From assembly GCA_963678675.1 (NCBI GenBank), contig OY783197.1:19073444-19137443 (forward strand): a stretch of 64,000 bases of DNA, read 5' to 3'. This DNA is from Xiphydria camelus (taxonomy: Eukaryota > Arthropoda > Insecta > Hymenoptera > Xiphydriidae). Below, piece after piece: positions 44,957 through 56,690 of this stretch (position 1 is its first letter; the number at the start of each line of letters is the position of its first letter). The position numbers and the translations under genes are program-made. The notes beneath the pieces were generated by a model. It was not told the DNA's origin and searched no databases. It saw only the letters and a list, made by a program, of their open reading frames with translations.

Positions 44957-45123
44957 CACTGAGAGAAATTTTATAGATTGTATTGGCAGTGCTAGTAGTT
45001 TATAATATAAGAATAAGTTCTAGAGAAAATGCCAGAATTACTCGATACGATTCGTTGGCTCCAGGGTTAACCGCGCTGTACCTAATCTCGCTGTAAGTAG
45101 CTAGGCACTCCAATTTTTCTCAG
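44957..45123. mobile_element. Small TIR element U
   Basis: Ends CACTGAGAGAAATTTTATAG and CTCCAATTTTTCTCAG, with TA before the left end. Single copy in the window. Confidence 0.55.
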
Positions 45124-45362
45124 CAAATGCGACAGTGGAAAAACATTAACTACACTTTTTTCTTTCCACCGCGATAAACATGAATGAACGATCCCTGGTA
45201 CGAGAGATTAGTGCCACGGGCGATAATTTACGGTTAAGTCGACGCGGGAGAAGCCGCCGTCAAGGTTCTCTGTTGCTGTTGGTACAAAAAAAAATTAGAG
45301 CGCTACATCCAAGCGTCTGCCAGTTTACCATATGGTTGACGGGTGCAGCCAGCCATACTTAG

Positions 45363-45866
45363 TACTGAGAATAATAATTTAGTCAATTGAACCAAAATCC
45401 TGGAGACAATTATCAACTCGTTCGGTGAAATATAGACCCAGGCGAAAAAATTCTATAGAATTTGTGTATGATCCATATGTGGATTTGGTCATATATGGAT
45501 TAGATATGATTCTTATATCGACCATATAAAGATTATATTTCAATTTTTGAATCTTTGTATTATCCATATATAGTCCGTATATGGTTAATATAGAAAAATC
45601 ATTGTATAAATCATATAGGTACGACCAAAACCACATATGGATTATATATACAAAATATATAAAACTTTTCCGCCTGAAGATTCTCCATCTGTTTGGTTAA
45701 ACTGACCATTTCCTGATTAAAATAACCAAACATTTGATTGAAATAACTAAGCATTTGACAAGAATAATTAAACATTTCGTTCAACTGACCAGTACTTTAA
45801 TTAGAATAACTAAACGCGTTTAACTAAATGCATTTCGACATTTTAACGTAATTACTCTTCTTAGTG
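45363..45866 (-). mobile_element. Family B element B4 interrupted by family A copy A8
   Basis: The left part ACTGAGAATAATAATTTAG to GGTGAAATATAGA and the right part ATTCTCCATCTGTTTGG join to the inverted family B order. The end is TCTTCTTAGTG followed by TA. Confidence 0.8.
45437..45677. mobile_element. Family A element A8 nested in B4
   Basis: Ends CCCAGGCGAAAAAATTCTAT and AAAACTTTTCCGCCTGA. AGA flanks both sides (45434-45436, 45678-45680), a possible 3-bp duplication that other copies do not confirm. Confidence 0.85.
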
Positions 45867-46814
45867 TACCGCGATATCACTTCTTACAATTCTTACAATC
45901 GCGATATAGAATGTCACGATCGTTGATCAACATCAAGGGCATCGCGCCAAGCGATTCTATCGATATTCTTCGCCCAACGGAGTCGTCCAACTTGAACTGC
46001 GATTGTCTCACTACTCCAATTTTTAATTAAAAAAAAATATATCGTCGAACGAGTATTTAAAAATACTCCGCGATAATAAAATTGCAGCGATATGACGGTT
46101 CTCTCCGCTCGAATAATTATGTTATCGTTGACTCGATACACATATATAGATCGCACGACTTCGCAAACCGTATAATAACCTCGTCGAACCAGTCGTCGAA
46201 CGCGACGCGTAGGAGGAAGAAAACCGGTAGTGTTCGCGAACGATCGAGTTTCGACAACGGGGCACAGGTGCGCGCTCTGGAATTTCGCCTCTCCTCTCCG
46301 TTCCGAACGGATGGACCCGCGATCGCGTCGTGCGATAATCGTGTCGGAAACGGGAGAATCGGTCGATTGATCCACACCAACGACGACGATGGTACGTATG
46401 GAAAACAACGCGCTCCTATGTCTATGTAGGAGCAACGATAGCGGACATCGTGACAATTTCCTTCGGCCTTAGCCTCGCCCGATTGACACAGATACGCGAC
46501 CGCCCCCCCCCCCCCCCCCCTCCTCACCGCATCCCTCTCTCGCTCACGCTTCAATTCCGCCCGCGGAGAAAAACCCTGGGAAAAGAGTCCCTGGATTTTA
46601 TACGCTCTTCGTGGTGATAAGTCCGCGGAACGACCTCGATCGCGGGACCGATTGCGAGTCGGATCGTCTCTCGTCTCTTCCGGCACTTCCGTGGATCGTT
46701 ACCGAGCGAAATGGAGTTTCGATCTCGTCCGAATTGTGATTACACGTGGTAATATACGCGTTATATGCTATTACACGTGATATTTATATGTTTAGTCGGA
46801 TGACGTGTGATATG
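45867..46814. other. Unassigned CpG-rich DNA with poly-C
   Basis: Eighteen C at 46503-46520. Long opposite-strand frames have no recognised domain. Confidence 0.5.
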
Positions 46815-46925
46815 CACGGAAAAAAGATCTGCAATTTTTACTGTTTTATTCAGTGGTGCCGAGGCTCGAGGTCATTTTCAAGAATTTGTATAGAAATTAT
46901 CTTTATATCTGCTATTTTTATAACT
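46815..46925. mobile_element. Family I half-element I3
   Basis: CACGGAAAAAAGATCTGCAA, TTTTATTCAGTGGTGCC and TTCAAGAATTTGTATAGA match the left half of I1. The right half is not found. Confidence 0.55.
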
Positions 46926-47825
46926 ATAGACGGAGAAAAAAGCATTGCGCAAATTACAGTTTGACTAGCATTAAATTACGATTTCGCCGCGGAATTTTTA
47001 CAGAATTACACGGTAATCAGACCTTTATGAACTTGGAACTCGACTTTAAATAATTATATTTCTTATAAGCGTTTTTAAAGGTAAATCGTTTTTCGTCAGT
47101 AATTAAGTGTTTTTCCCGGGGAATCGATAGAAATTCCTGCGCAAACAGATGTTACGTCTGGTTAAACCAGTATTTGGTACAGTTGTAAACGGTAAATAAA
47201 AATATGTCTTGCGCATAATTCTTGATAGTGGGCGCGCCTCTCGGCATCACTGCACGAAGCGATAAAATTGCTGATTTCTTTTTTTACGTGCCACGTATTC
47301 ATAGAAAATCTAGTGGAGAATTTAATCGGACGTGTGATACGCGATAAAGGGGCAGGATCACACTTCGGGCGATATCTTCCGTGCGAGTGATCCTCGTCGT
47401 CTCGGTTACACGCGGATTAACGTCTCGACGCCCGACGTATCGCAGCGTCTAAGGCGGAATAAGGCTCGCCCGTCGAGAGCGTAACCGGAAACATCGACTC
47501 ACCGCTTCGCGAATATTTGCATCCGGTAATTGGATAGATACGGCACCACATCCACGCGGTAGACGGGAAACCGCAGCCAGATTCGACCGAGCGAGAACAC
47601 GATACGACGAGGAAACCTCCCCCGGAGAGGTTCTGCCCCGGGAAATAATGGCGGGAGGGTTCATCTTGAGCTGCGCGTTGCGCGTGGAGACGCGCTAATT
47701 ATACGCGTTCCCGATTGCGACACGCGCGATTCCCACTTCGGCTTCGCGGAGCCTTTGTCGTCTCGCGATGTCGCGCGAACGCTTTGGCGACCGATCGAAT
47801 CGGATTCGACTGCACGCCGGGCTTT
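46926..47825. other. Unassigned DNA
   Basis: AT-rich, then CpG-rich. No gene recognised. Confidence 0.5.
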
Positions 47826-48242
47826 CGCGGAAGAAAATAAGTCGTACCTAGTATTTATAAATTTTGTGGTAAATTTCGGCGCATGAATAATTTATCGTTA
47901 CGATTACTGCAATTTTAGTAATAATTACGGCAACGCTTGCGACTTCTACCAGTTTTATTATATTACAATACAACTTTTTCTTTATTATAATCTTTACTAC
48001 AATTTTAATTATCATACACAGAGAAAAAGAATTAATTGGATCTACTGAAAATTACCGCATGGAAGAAATATTGAACTACTGTGAAAAAATATCAAATTGA
48101 TGTAAATATAGGTATAATTACTTGCGACCATGCCAGTAATTATCAGTAGATCCAGCTAATTTTTGTTCTCTGTGTAACAATAAATTGACCTTGTTCCAAA
48201 ATTTACCATAAACTTCGTAAATGCTACAATTTTGTTCCGTGT
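47826..48242. mobile_element. Family C element C5 with nested element V
   Basis: The halves TTGTGGTAAATTTCGGCGC and CCAAAATTTACCATAAAC are family C. Element V interrupts the right half. Confidence 0.75.
48017..48174. mobile_element. Small TIR element V nested in C5
   Basis: Ends CACAGAGAAAAAGAATTAAT and AATTTTTGTTCTCTGTG, flanked by TA. The inner arms TGGATCTACTGA and TCAGTAGATCCA pair. Confidence 0.8.
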
Positions 48243-48712
48243 TGGTGCGATTTATATCGAAGTTTCATGGAATGTAAAATTAGACAAGGAGACGAACTTA
48301 CGCCGAGAGTGAAAGATACTTTGTATAATAAACACCTTTTTTGATATTAAAGAGAAAGAGAGAATACGACACGATTTACTGACATCTATAGCAATCCAGT
48401 AAATTAATAACGCGTACAGCGAGAATTTAACAGATATCTTAGATTTCTATTATTTGCATGATACCTACTTATATCGTACAGGAATTCTCGTACAAAATCG
48501 CTATAAATTTCAGCGATCCGTGCCACACATTCTTTTCCCTCTCGTGTAGGTAGTTGTAAAAGTAGAGCTGGCTGAGAAAAAAAAGAACGCAACTACTTAC
48601 ATCGCGGAACGGCAAGAGAAAGTTAGCCATTCGTCATCGCGTCTCGCAATTAATCGCCGGTGTCAGGTTCAAGAACATGCAACGTCCCACCCCATACGCC
48701 ATAGATATTTTC
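48243..48712. other. Unassigned DNA
   Basis: AT-rich unique DNA, no gene recognised. Confidence 0.5.
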
Positions 48713-48906
48713 ATTATAAGGGCGTGAAGCGCCGTTTTTAACGAGTGTGAAGTTTTCCGCACGAGCGAAGCGAGTGCGGCAACCGCACGAGTTAACCCTG
48801 CGTTACTAAGGTGGGGTATGTCATACCCCAACTAAATGCAATTTTCACATTACATTGTTTCACCTTACCAACGGAGGGTTAAAACGACGCGAAACGCCCT
48901 TATAAC
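48713..48906. repeat. Foldback around a TTAA element
   Basis: TTATAAGGGCGTGAAGCGCC and GACGCGAAACGCCCTTATAA are imperfect inverted copies. The TTAA-flanked mini-element lies near the right arm. Confidence 0.55.
48796..48878. mobile_element. 83-bp TTAA-flanked miniature element
   Basis: TTAA lies on both sides (48792-48795, 48879-48882). The ends CCCTGCGTTACTAAGGTG and CACCTTACCAACGGAGGG are inverted copies. It contains the palindrome GGGGTATGTCATACCCC. It is a piggyBac-type target. Confidence 0.7.
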
Positions 48907-49260
48907 GAATTTTATTTTTCGTCACTAAGTGGCAAATACGAGGTTGACGGGGTTGAGGACGCCCGTAAAACCGAGTTTTACGCACTGAGTGACGAAAAGT
49001 ATATATAATACCCACGACGAGGTACCTGTGTTCGGGCGCAAATGTCGAAGAGTCACGCGGAAACTGTTCGAGAAAGCACAAGCGTGCGCGGTGTAGGCAG
49101 AAAAAAAAGCGGGACCGCTTCGAGGCAAACTCCCGCTGAAGATCAACAAAATAACGCAGTCACGCTCGGCGCGTCGCTGCTCCGGAACACGAAATCACAA
49201 TCGATATCCGCACGCAGCGGAGGATCGCAGTTTGAAAATCTATAATATATAAATAGGTAC
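48907..49260. other. Unassigned DNA
   Basis: Unique DNA, no gene recognised. Confidence 0.5.
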
Positions 49261-49698
49261 CATATAAGAGGCGAAACTTACTCGCCAGGAAATCAACTTC
49301 AATTACTACTCTCTCTCTCTCATTATTTATGAGCTTTTGGCTCGTTTTTGTATAAGACTTTCTTAAGGATTACATTTTAATCTACACAAAAAAAAAACAG
49401 GAAATTGTACTGCTCAATCCAGTAGCGCTGAGACCAGAGCTCATTTTCAAGAATTTGTACAGAGGAGACTGCACTGCTGACAGTAAATAAAGGTGTTTCA
49501 GCGGTACATAGTACAGTTTCCTCAGTACAAATTTTGGAAAATGAGCTCGAGTCTCAGCGCTACTGGATGAGACAGTTAAAATTCCGGTTTTTCTCTTCCG
49601 TGTAGAATGTCTTACGTTGATGCAGGCTATAAGTTCGTAAATAATGAGATAACAAAGACTGAAGTTTCTCTCCTGACGAATAAATTTAGCCTCATATG
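49261..49698. mobile_element. Family L element L2 with nested element I2
   Basis: Ends CATATAAGAGGCGAAACTTA and AATTTAGCCTCATATGA. The interior matches L1 on both sides of the nested family I element. Confidence 0.8.
49385..49602. mobile_element. Family I element I2 nested in L2
   Basis: Ends CACAAAAAAAAAACAGG and CGGTTTTTCTCTTCCGTG, with TA on each side. CCAGTAGCGCTGAGACC and its inverse form the arms. Confidence 0.85.
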
Positions 49699-50420
49699 AT
49701 ATATAAAAGAACACGTCCTGACTGACTGATTCATCAACGCTGAGCCGGAATTGCTGAAGCGAATTACGTGAAAGGACAGTAGGTTTCTTTTGTGGCGTAA
49801 TCACCCACTGAGAAAGGACTTTACGAAATTCTTCCTCTGAGGTGGTACAAGAGAAGTTATGTGAGATTTATTTCGAGAACCGCGCGGACGAAGTTGCGAG
49901 CGGAAAGCTAGTCGATATATAGAATTATAAACTTAACGCGGCGACTATTTCGACTTCGTCGTCGAACACGGCGGGCTATACCGTCGACGTCTCGTTGACC
50001 CAGTTGCGACCTATCGCCCGTCTCGCCATACAAATAATGCAAATGCCCGGACGACTCTGCCGGTTCGCCGAACAGTCGCGCGGTACCATTGACGCGCGCT
50101 GGCGATATATTACCGGCCTAGCGAACATACGCCGGTCACGCTATACTACTGACCTTCAAAATTTCGACCGGGGAATTCGCGTGACCCTCTAGGAACATCT
50201 CTCTTGTACTTTTTAAGTACATCCATCCGAGTCGAAATTCTAGACCTGCTCTTTTAGGCTCACAGTAGGTCGATTTTCCATTGTATTGAAATCCTATATC
50301 GAGTCTAAAGTCGTTCGTTAGTGAACATTTCGAAAGAGTCGAAATCTTATCCCTAGACTTTTTGATACTTTTAACGCTCCATTCGGATTACTATTGGCCT
50401 TCTTAGCCTATAAGCTCCTA
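49699..50420. other. Unassigned DNA
   Basis: Unique DNA, no gene recognised. Confidence 0.5.
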
Positions 50421-51292
50421 CACGGAGAGAAAAAAAAGAGAACTTCTAACCTAGAAGATGAGGAAAAAGTGTCATTTTCCTGACTAACTGTGCACCGAAT
50501 TGACAAACGGTAAAATTTTTCCCCTTTTGGAATGAGATTTTTTCATCAAAATCGAAAAGTAATTTTTGATGAATAAACTAGTAAAATTTAACCCATGTAA
50601 ATGTAAATTTTTCTTGCTAAAAACGACAAATCATAAATTTATTTATTTCTCAATAAAAAGAATATCAATAAGGATTCAAATTGGTCAGGGAGGCTATATT
50701 CTCGACGCGTGAGAAATGTTTTTCGTGGACGGAAAGTAATTCGTTAACAGATGTAGTTTCGTCTATCACTTTCGTTAACGATTCGAAAATCCCTTCCAAG
50801 ATAGATCTCGTCGACGAAATGAATTTTCTCACATGAAAAATAATGTCCCATACTCCTCTCCCCGTGTTTACATCTCTTAGCAACGTCTTCTTTTTAGTAT
50901 CTTGTTTAATCCCTTAGCGATAAATCTTGTTTAAGATTCCGTTGTGATGGGGTTACGGGTAACGGTATACTTGATCCTGATTGGTCTATAAGACCCAATG
51001 TAACATTAGCACTTGACGGTGAAGATTTTCTCCAGTAAAAAGGGAAAAAATCCAGTGCAGAAGAATGTATGTTCACCATAAACAGTAGAGCTACTATTAT
51101 ACTGCTGCGTAGTTTTTATTTTATTTTGCTGGGAATTTGAAAATTCACCGATAATTCCCTTTTTTCAGAAGAATAATTTTCCAGCCCTTTGATAATTTCT
51201 TACCTATTTCACGGTAATTTCTGATTGATTGTCACAAGGGTGCAGCGTTACCCATAAAAAAGGGGAATTTTTCACTTCTTTTTTTCTCCGTG
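50421..51292 (-). mobile_element. 872-bp TIR element N2
   Basis: Inverted, nearly identical copy of N1. Ends CACGGAGAGAAAAAAAAGAG and CTTCTTTTTTTCTCCGTG, with TA on both sides, again a 2-bp duplication. Confidence 0.85.
50665..50883 (-). CDS. 72-codon frame in element N2 (doubtful)
   Basis: The same frame as in N1, read on the minus strand, with four amino-acid differences. No ATG start. Function unknown. Confidence 0.2.
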   Translation of the reverse strand: MLRDVNTGRGVWDIIFHVRKFISSTRSILEGIFESLTKVIDETTSVNELLSVHEKHFSRVENIASLTNLNPY

Positions 51293-53493
51293 TATCTTGA
51301 ACCTTGAGTTGGTGAAATCTTCACTAACGGACTATCTCAGGCTCAATACAACACACATAGGCTTTCGGTACAACGAAAAATCGATCTGCTATAAGTCTAA
51401 ATGAGTAAATTTTGAATTTCGACTCGGGTAGCGTCAATGATTCTGATCGACCCAATTTGGGCGATGGTACAAGCGGATCTTCTTGTTTTGCCATAAAGCA
51501 CCGATCAAATTAACGGCGTTATTCTACATATACGAAACGGTAAGTTCTGTAGGGTGCTACATTCTATAAAGCCACATAAGAAGACTGTGTAACTTTACAG
51601 AATGCAGCACTTTATAGAGCTTGCATTTCGTACAGAACAACACAAAACACTCAAATTCGCTTAAATCTTTCGACTACGGTCGACTCGATAAACTCTACCG
51701 TCACTTAAAGCGAGTCCATCGGAATCGCGTTTACGGAAAAATAACTTTTCTATCTTCCTTCACCTGGAAACCGTGTGTACGAAAACACGCGTCCTCGGGA
51801 AGAGCATACAATTCACAGAGAAAGGTATAGCTGCGGAGAAGCGCGCTCTATTCGAGGACACGCATCGCCGACGTTGAATCCATGTGTTGCGCCGCCTCAA
51901 AGGAGAGACCCACTGAGTATAGGTGGCCGTCCCGGGAATTCCAGGATCGCAGAGAGGGCGAATGATACATCTTTCCTACGGTCGACGTAGCCGCGTCCTT
52001 TTCCCTTTCCATCTTCGCTCTCTCGCGCTGCTCCGTTGAAATCCACAGGCTCGCTCTTTCTCTCGAGTTCAGTCGGTCAGGAATTCCCGTGTGTTAATGA
52101 CGCCGGCGAGCGTCCGACGCGATGTTTGCACCGCTGTCCCGTGTGTCGCGAGGGACGAGGAGACGGGAGGGGCGCGTGGAGAGGGAGTCTCGACGAGTGG
52201 GCCTTGTTATTTTCGGTTCCGCTGTATGGCGCGAAGAGCTCTCTGCTCCGAACGGTACCGTCGCTACGTCGACGCTACGCATACCGGAATGCCGATCGTC
52301 GAACGTCGTTTGTTGGGCGATGAGCGTTCGCCAAACGGTGTGGGTGCAAACGAAAACAAAATATAGAACGTAATCAAGCGCACACGAAGCGCAAACGATA
52401 GGTGAAGAAAATGTTCGATTTTTGAAACTCGGCGAGCCAGTTTGAAGCTGGTCTCCTAAAACTGATTTCTGCTGTATCTTCTAAATGGCGGTGGAGCAAA
52501 GGAAAGCAAATAGAGCGCGATCTGAGGCAAACGATAGGTTTAAAAAAAATGTGGTTTTCGAAAATTGCTCGGTAGAAATTCGCGTCCATATAATTAGGAA
52601 GCAATTTTTCACGGTGACGTTACATCAGCTTCGGCTATTAGCGTGATTGGAATTTAGATTATTCCGTTGCAATTACCACAGGCCTCTGATCCAAATGCGA
52701 ACGAAGGACAATCGCGATAAAAGCGCCGACGGATGACGACGGATAATCGTTTCGATCTCGAACCGGTTCCGTGACATTTACGACTTACCCGCCGCAAAGA
52801 TACGTATCATCTCTCTCCCGCCAATTAGGCGAAAGTCCCTCGACGGTTTCACCCTACCCGGGTCGTTCGCAGTTTCGCGGGAAAGGCGAGGCTCGAGATC
52901 CGCGCGAAAAAAGAATCGAATTTTACGTAACCCGTGATGAAAGCCTGTACGGTGAAACGTGAAAATCGCGGAGAGATGAGAAGCGGAAGGGCACGGGTCG
53001 AGACAAATTTCCCGAAAGGTGCCCGGGAGGGGGAAGCGGTGCGACGGCCGATGGAGGTGGATCATCGACGGGAGGAAGGTACGAAGATCCCAGCGAAACT
53101 GGATCGTCTCGACGGGGAGGAGTCGAGCGGAAGGCAACACTTTGCCAGAACTTGTCACTCGGTTTCAGCGGCGCTGCGCGCCCCGGCAATTCTACCGGAC
53201 CGTCGAAAACGGATGTCGCTGGATCGTTGAAGCGCTCCGCGTCTGCCTCGCCCCTCTCTGCTTCTCTCGTCTTTCATTTCCTTCCCGTCCCCCGCGGGCA
53301 ATCGCTCTTTCCTTACTCGTTTTCTTCGCCTATGCCCCCCCGTCGTCTACGTCGTCTTCTCACGTGTCGGCTTCTCGCTCTCCCGGTCTCCGCCTTTGTA
53401 CCCTCGGAGCGCGAAGACGAAAAGTTTCGCGATTAATGTTTAGCGTCGATTCGCCGCGCGCCAAGGTCTTGACCGAAAAAGCGCGGTTGGAAG
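51293..53493. other. Unassigned CpG-rich DNA
   Basis: 51770-53500 is CpG-rich, with long overlapping frames on all strands (up to 163 codons). None has a recognised domain. Confidence 0.5.
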
Positions 53494-54072
53494 TAGTCCA
53501 GTGCATTTAGGAATTGACCCAAAAATTTCAGATACATTTTTTCTTTTGTTGCTCATTCGAAAGGGTCTTCGATGGAGACCTTAACCCTGAATTTGCGCAA
53601 TGCCCAAATTGCCCCGTTCGCCGCCATCTTGGATTCTTTTTTTTTTTCAACTACTCATATCTCTCGTTCTAATAATTCCACAGCAGTCGATTTGGGGTCG
53701 TTGGATTCGTCAGGATTTACTCTTTAATTGAGTTTATATCAAGTAAAAATCTACAACGTACTGGAAAAAAGTTATTAGTTAGTTTTTCCAGTACGTTGTA
53801 GAGTTTTACTTGATATAAACTCAATTAAAGAGTAAATCCTGACGAATCCAACGACCCCAAAGCGACTGCTGTGGGATTATTAGAACGCGAGATATGAGTA
53901 GTTGAAAAAAAAAAGAAGAATCCAAGATGGCGGCGGACGGGGCAATTTGGGCTATGCGCAAATTCAGGGTTAAGGTCTCCATCGAAGACCCTTTCGAATG
54001 AGCAACAAAAGAAAAAATGTATTTGAAATTTTTGGGTCACACCTATAAAATATTCCTAAATGCACTGGACTA
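53494..54072. mobile_element. 579-bp palindromic element M with Academ-type ends
   Basis: Arms of about 275 bp run inwards from TAGTCCAGTGCATTTAGG to a centre near 53780 and back to CCTAAATGCACTGGACTA. They are almost identical apart from a small insertion in the right arm. AAG lies on both sides (53491-53493, 54073-54075). The ends match the 5.5-kb transposon (TAGTCCAGTCATTTAAG) apart from one extra G and one substitution. No coding capacity, so it probably depends on a protein of that family. Confidence 0.85.
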
Positions 54073-54118
54073 AAGTTTTTCGCGCGTTGCGGATCTTTCT
54101 CTCTTTCTCTGGCGTTGG

Positions 54119-54136
54119 AGGAGAGAGAGAGAGAGA
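54119..54136. repeat. (GA)n microsatellite
   Basis: A short GA tract beside family B copy B5. Confidence 0.9.
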
Positions 54137-54140
54137 CCTA

Positions 54141-54552
54141 TTGTAATCAAAACACTGGTTAGCTGAACCAAATATCAAGTTATTCTGGCCAAATGTTTAG
54201 GTATTCCTACCAAACGTTTAGTTATTCGAACCAAAAATTGGGACAATTTAATCAAACAGATGGACGATCCATATTTCACCAAACAGTTTGGTCATCATCT
54301 CCAGGATTTTGGTTAAATTGACAAAACGCATCTGATTAAGCGAGTTTAGTTATTCTAACCGAAATACCAGTAAGTTGAACCAAATATTTAGTTATTCAAA
54401 CTACATATTTAATTATTCTAACTACACGTCTATTTATTCTAACCAGAAAATAGTCGGTTTAACCAAACACAAACGGAGGATCCATATTTACCAAATGGTT
54501 TGGTTATCACCTCCAGGATTTTTGTTAAATTGACCAGGTTTTTTTTCTGTCC
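54141..54552. mobile_element. Family B element B5, two fused units
   Basis: Two family B units in a row. The first has lost its left end and joins the second at TTAAATTGACAAAACGCATC. The right end is TTGACCAGGTTTTTTTTCTG. Confidence 0.75.
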
Positions 54553-56526
54553 ACATCGCGACTATTTACAAAGCAACTTTGAGCTTTCATGAATGCTTTC
54601 TCGGGACTCGGCTGTTGCCTCAACGCGCGAGATCCGACTGATCTATAACCGTGACGTGGATCGCCACAAAAAGTACAGATTCTCGATGGCGCGAGATACA
54701 CCGCCGGGGAAATTTCCAGTTTCGTCGATTTATCGAAACACCGACAGGTTCAGACAAAAAGCGAGATCGTCGTCGGCTAGTCTCTGACCTCGCGAGAAAC
54801 TTTACGTTCCAGTTCTCCGTCGAGCGCGGCCGAAGAGCGGAGGAGGGTGGAGAGCGCCAATTCCCCTCGTTTCTATTATACGAGTACTTTGCGGAGCTCG
54901 GCGTACCGCCGCGATTGCGTTTGTTGCTGGGGGAAACTTCGAGAGACTCCGCGAATGTTTTCCCTCGCCGAAACTCGGCTGTTAAACAATACGGCGACTT
55001 ATGTACGACAGTATCGAGTATTCTTTCAAATTTGATTCCGAAAACTAGTTGAAGCACAATTTCTAAAGTGAGAAAAAAATTGGCTGAATCGATTTTGTTG
55101 GTTCGGATTATTTTGAGCAATTCTTGATTTACATAATTGTATTCAATCCAATACCCATTCATTCGCAAATATATGTTTAATCGATATAAGTAGACATTTA
55201 ATTGCTACAACTTTATACCATTACAATTTTTATGCGGTTGAAACAATGAAGTATTTGTTCAGTATGACTGATATTGATTCATATCGATTCGGCTTATACT
55301 TGCTGTGAATAAATGAATATTGAATTAAATAAAATTTACTTAACTCAAATGAATATATAATATTATGGTTTCGACCAATTTAAATTCCTAGATGCATGCG
55401 GGAAAAATTGTACTCCTGTACATAAGTCGACTCTCCCAGATCCAAATATAAATTATAAATTAGATTTTGCTTATAAAATTTAATGCTTTTCTTGCGAGGA
55501 AAATAATGTTAGATGTTATAGATGTACATGCTTTTTCATATTGCACTAAACATATTTACTAAATTATCGGAAAATGAAAATAAATGGTAAATCAATCGAT
55601 CATTGATTGCTAGTTATTTCAGTGTATCGAACAGTGAATTAGTCGAATCCACAGCTATCTGCAGTTAAAGCCCGAGCGACTAGACGCGAAGCAGGATGCG
55701 AAGACCCGCTAAGTATGTATACAAGGACCGTTCCTTTTGGGATTTGAAAGAAGCGACGAGACGCGCGAGAGCCGGCGCCTTTCTCGTAACCTCGATCGTA
55801 AATAACCGGCTGTAAAACGTCCCGGTTCCCGCGAGAAACTGTGTCGGCCGAATGGACTTTTCTATAGGTACTCGGCAAACGGAGCGATTTAAAAGAGATA
55901 GGCGAACTGCAGATAAATAGTCGGGCGCGCGGGCAGGTATCCCGCTTTTATCGCTAATAGCCGAGTGAAAAACGTGGCGAGTGAGAGAGATACACAGCGG
56001 GGCGCGCTGGAAACTATCGCGAAGGATAAAAGATGGCCGAGAGACGAAACTGTCGATTTTCATAGGTGCTTTGTCGACGTCGAGAATAACGGTTCGACTG
56101 CGGAACCGTGTACAGGAGTGCACGTGATGCAATTTCGTCCGTGCACCTGCGGTTCGTCGATCCTTGACTGATAAGGCGGATTTTCTTTTCTCTTTTCTCT
56201 CGGACTGCGGAATAAGGTGCAATTTCTCTCTCTCGTAAATCGCGAAATTGAGAATGCACCTCGAAATTGTTTGAAATGACGTTATCAGTCAGGAGAAAAT
56301 CGCGCGCATTACGCCATCTCGAGAGTTCCAGCTGTCGAATTCTTATCAGTCGTTGTTACATATCACTGATATTATTACTTTGACATATATCTCTTTATTT
56401 AATTTCATCGATGTCAAATTACCGTCACTCTATTTCCAATAAAACTTCTGACGATTTTGTGAGATTGCAATAAAAAAGGTAGGTAATTCTTCTGTAATTT
56501 AAGCCAAAGTCACGCATAGACCATTA
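54553..56526. other. Unassigned DNA
   Basis: CpG-rich at 54590-55030 and 55640-56260, AT-rich between. Frames on both strands, no domain recognised. Confidence 0.5.
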
Positions 56527-56690
56527 CACTGAGAAAACAGTTTATTTGTAGTTGATAAAGGTTCATTGAAATATGGCGAAAATAACGTTTTATCGGATCA
56601 AATAAATATTCGTTAACTATAACGATATTTATTTGGCACAATCACATCCTCAGGGGCAATCATTTGGATAAGATAAACATTATCCCCTTC
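56527..56690. mobile_element. Family T element T3
   Basis: Starts CACTGAGAAAACAGTTTATT. The interior AAATATTCGTTAACTATAAC is shared with T1 and T2. Confidence 0.6.

Noticed and set aside
46117..46686. 189-codon minus-strand frame overlapping a 115-codon plus-strand frame
   Set aside because: Mutually overlapping frames in CpG-rich DNA with a poly-C run and no domain. Treated as chance.
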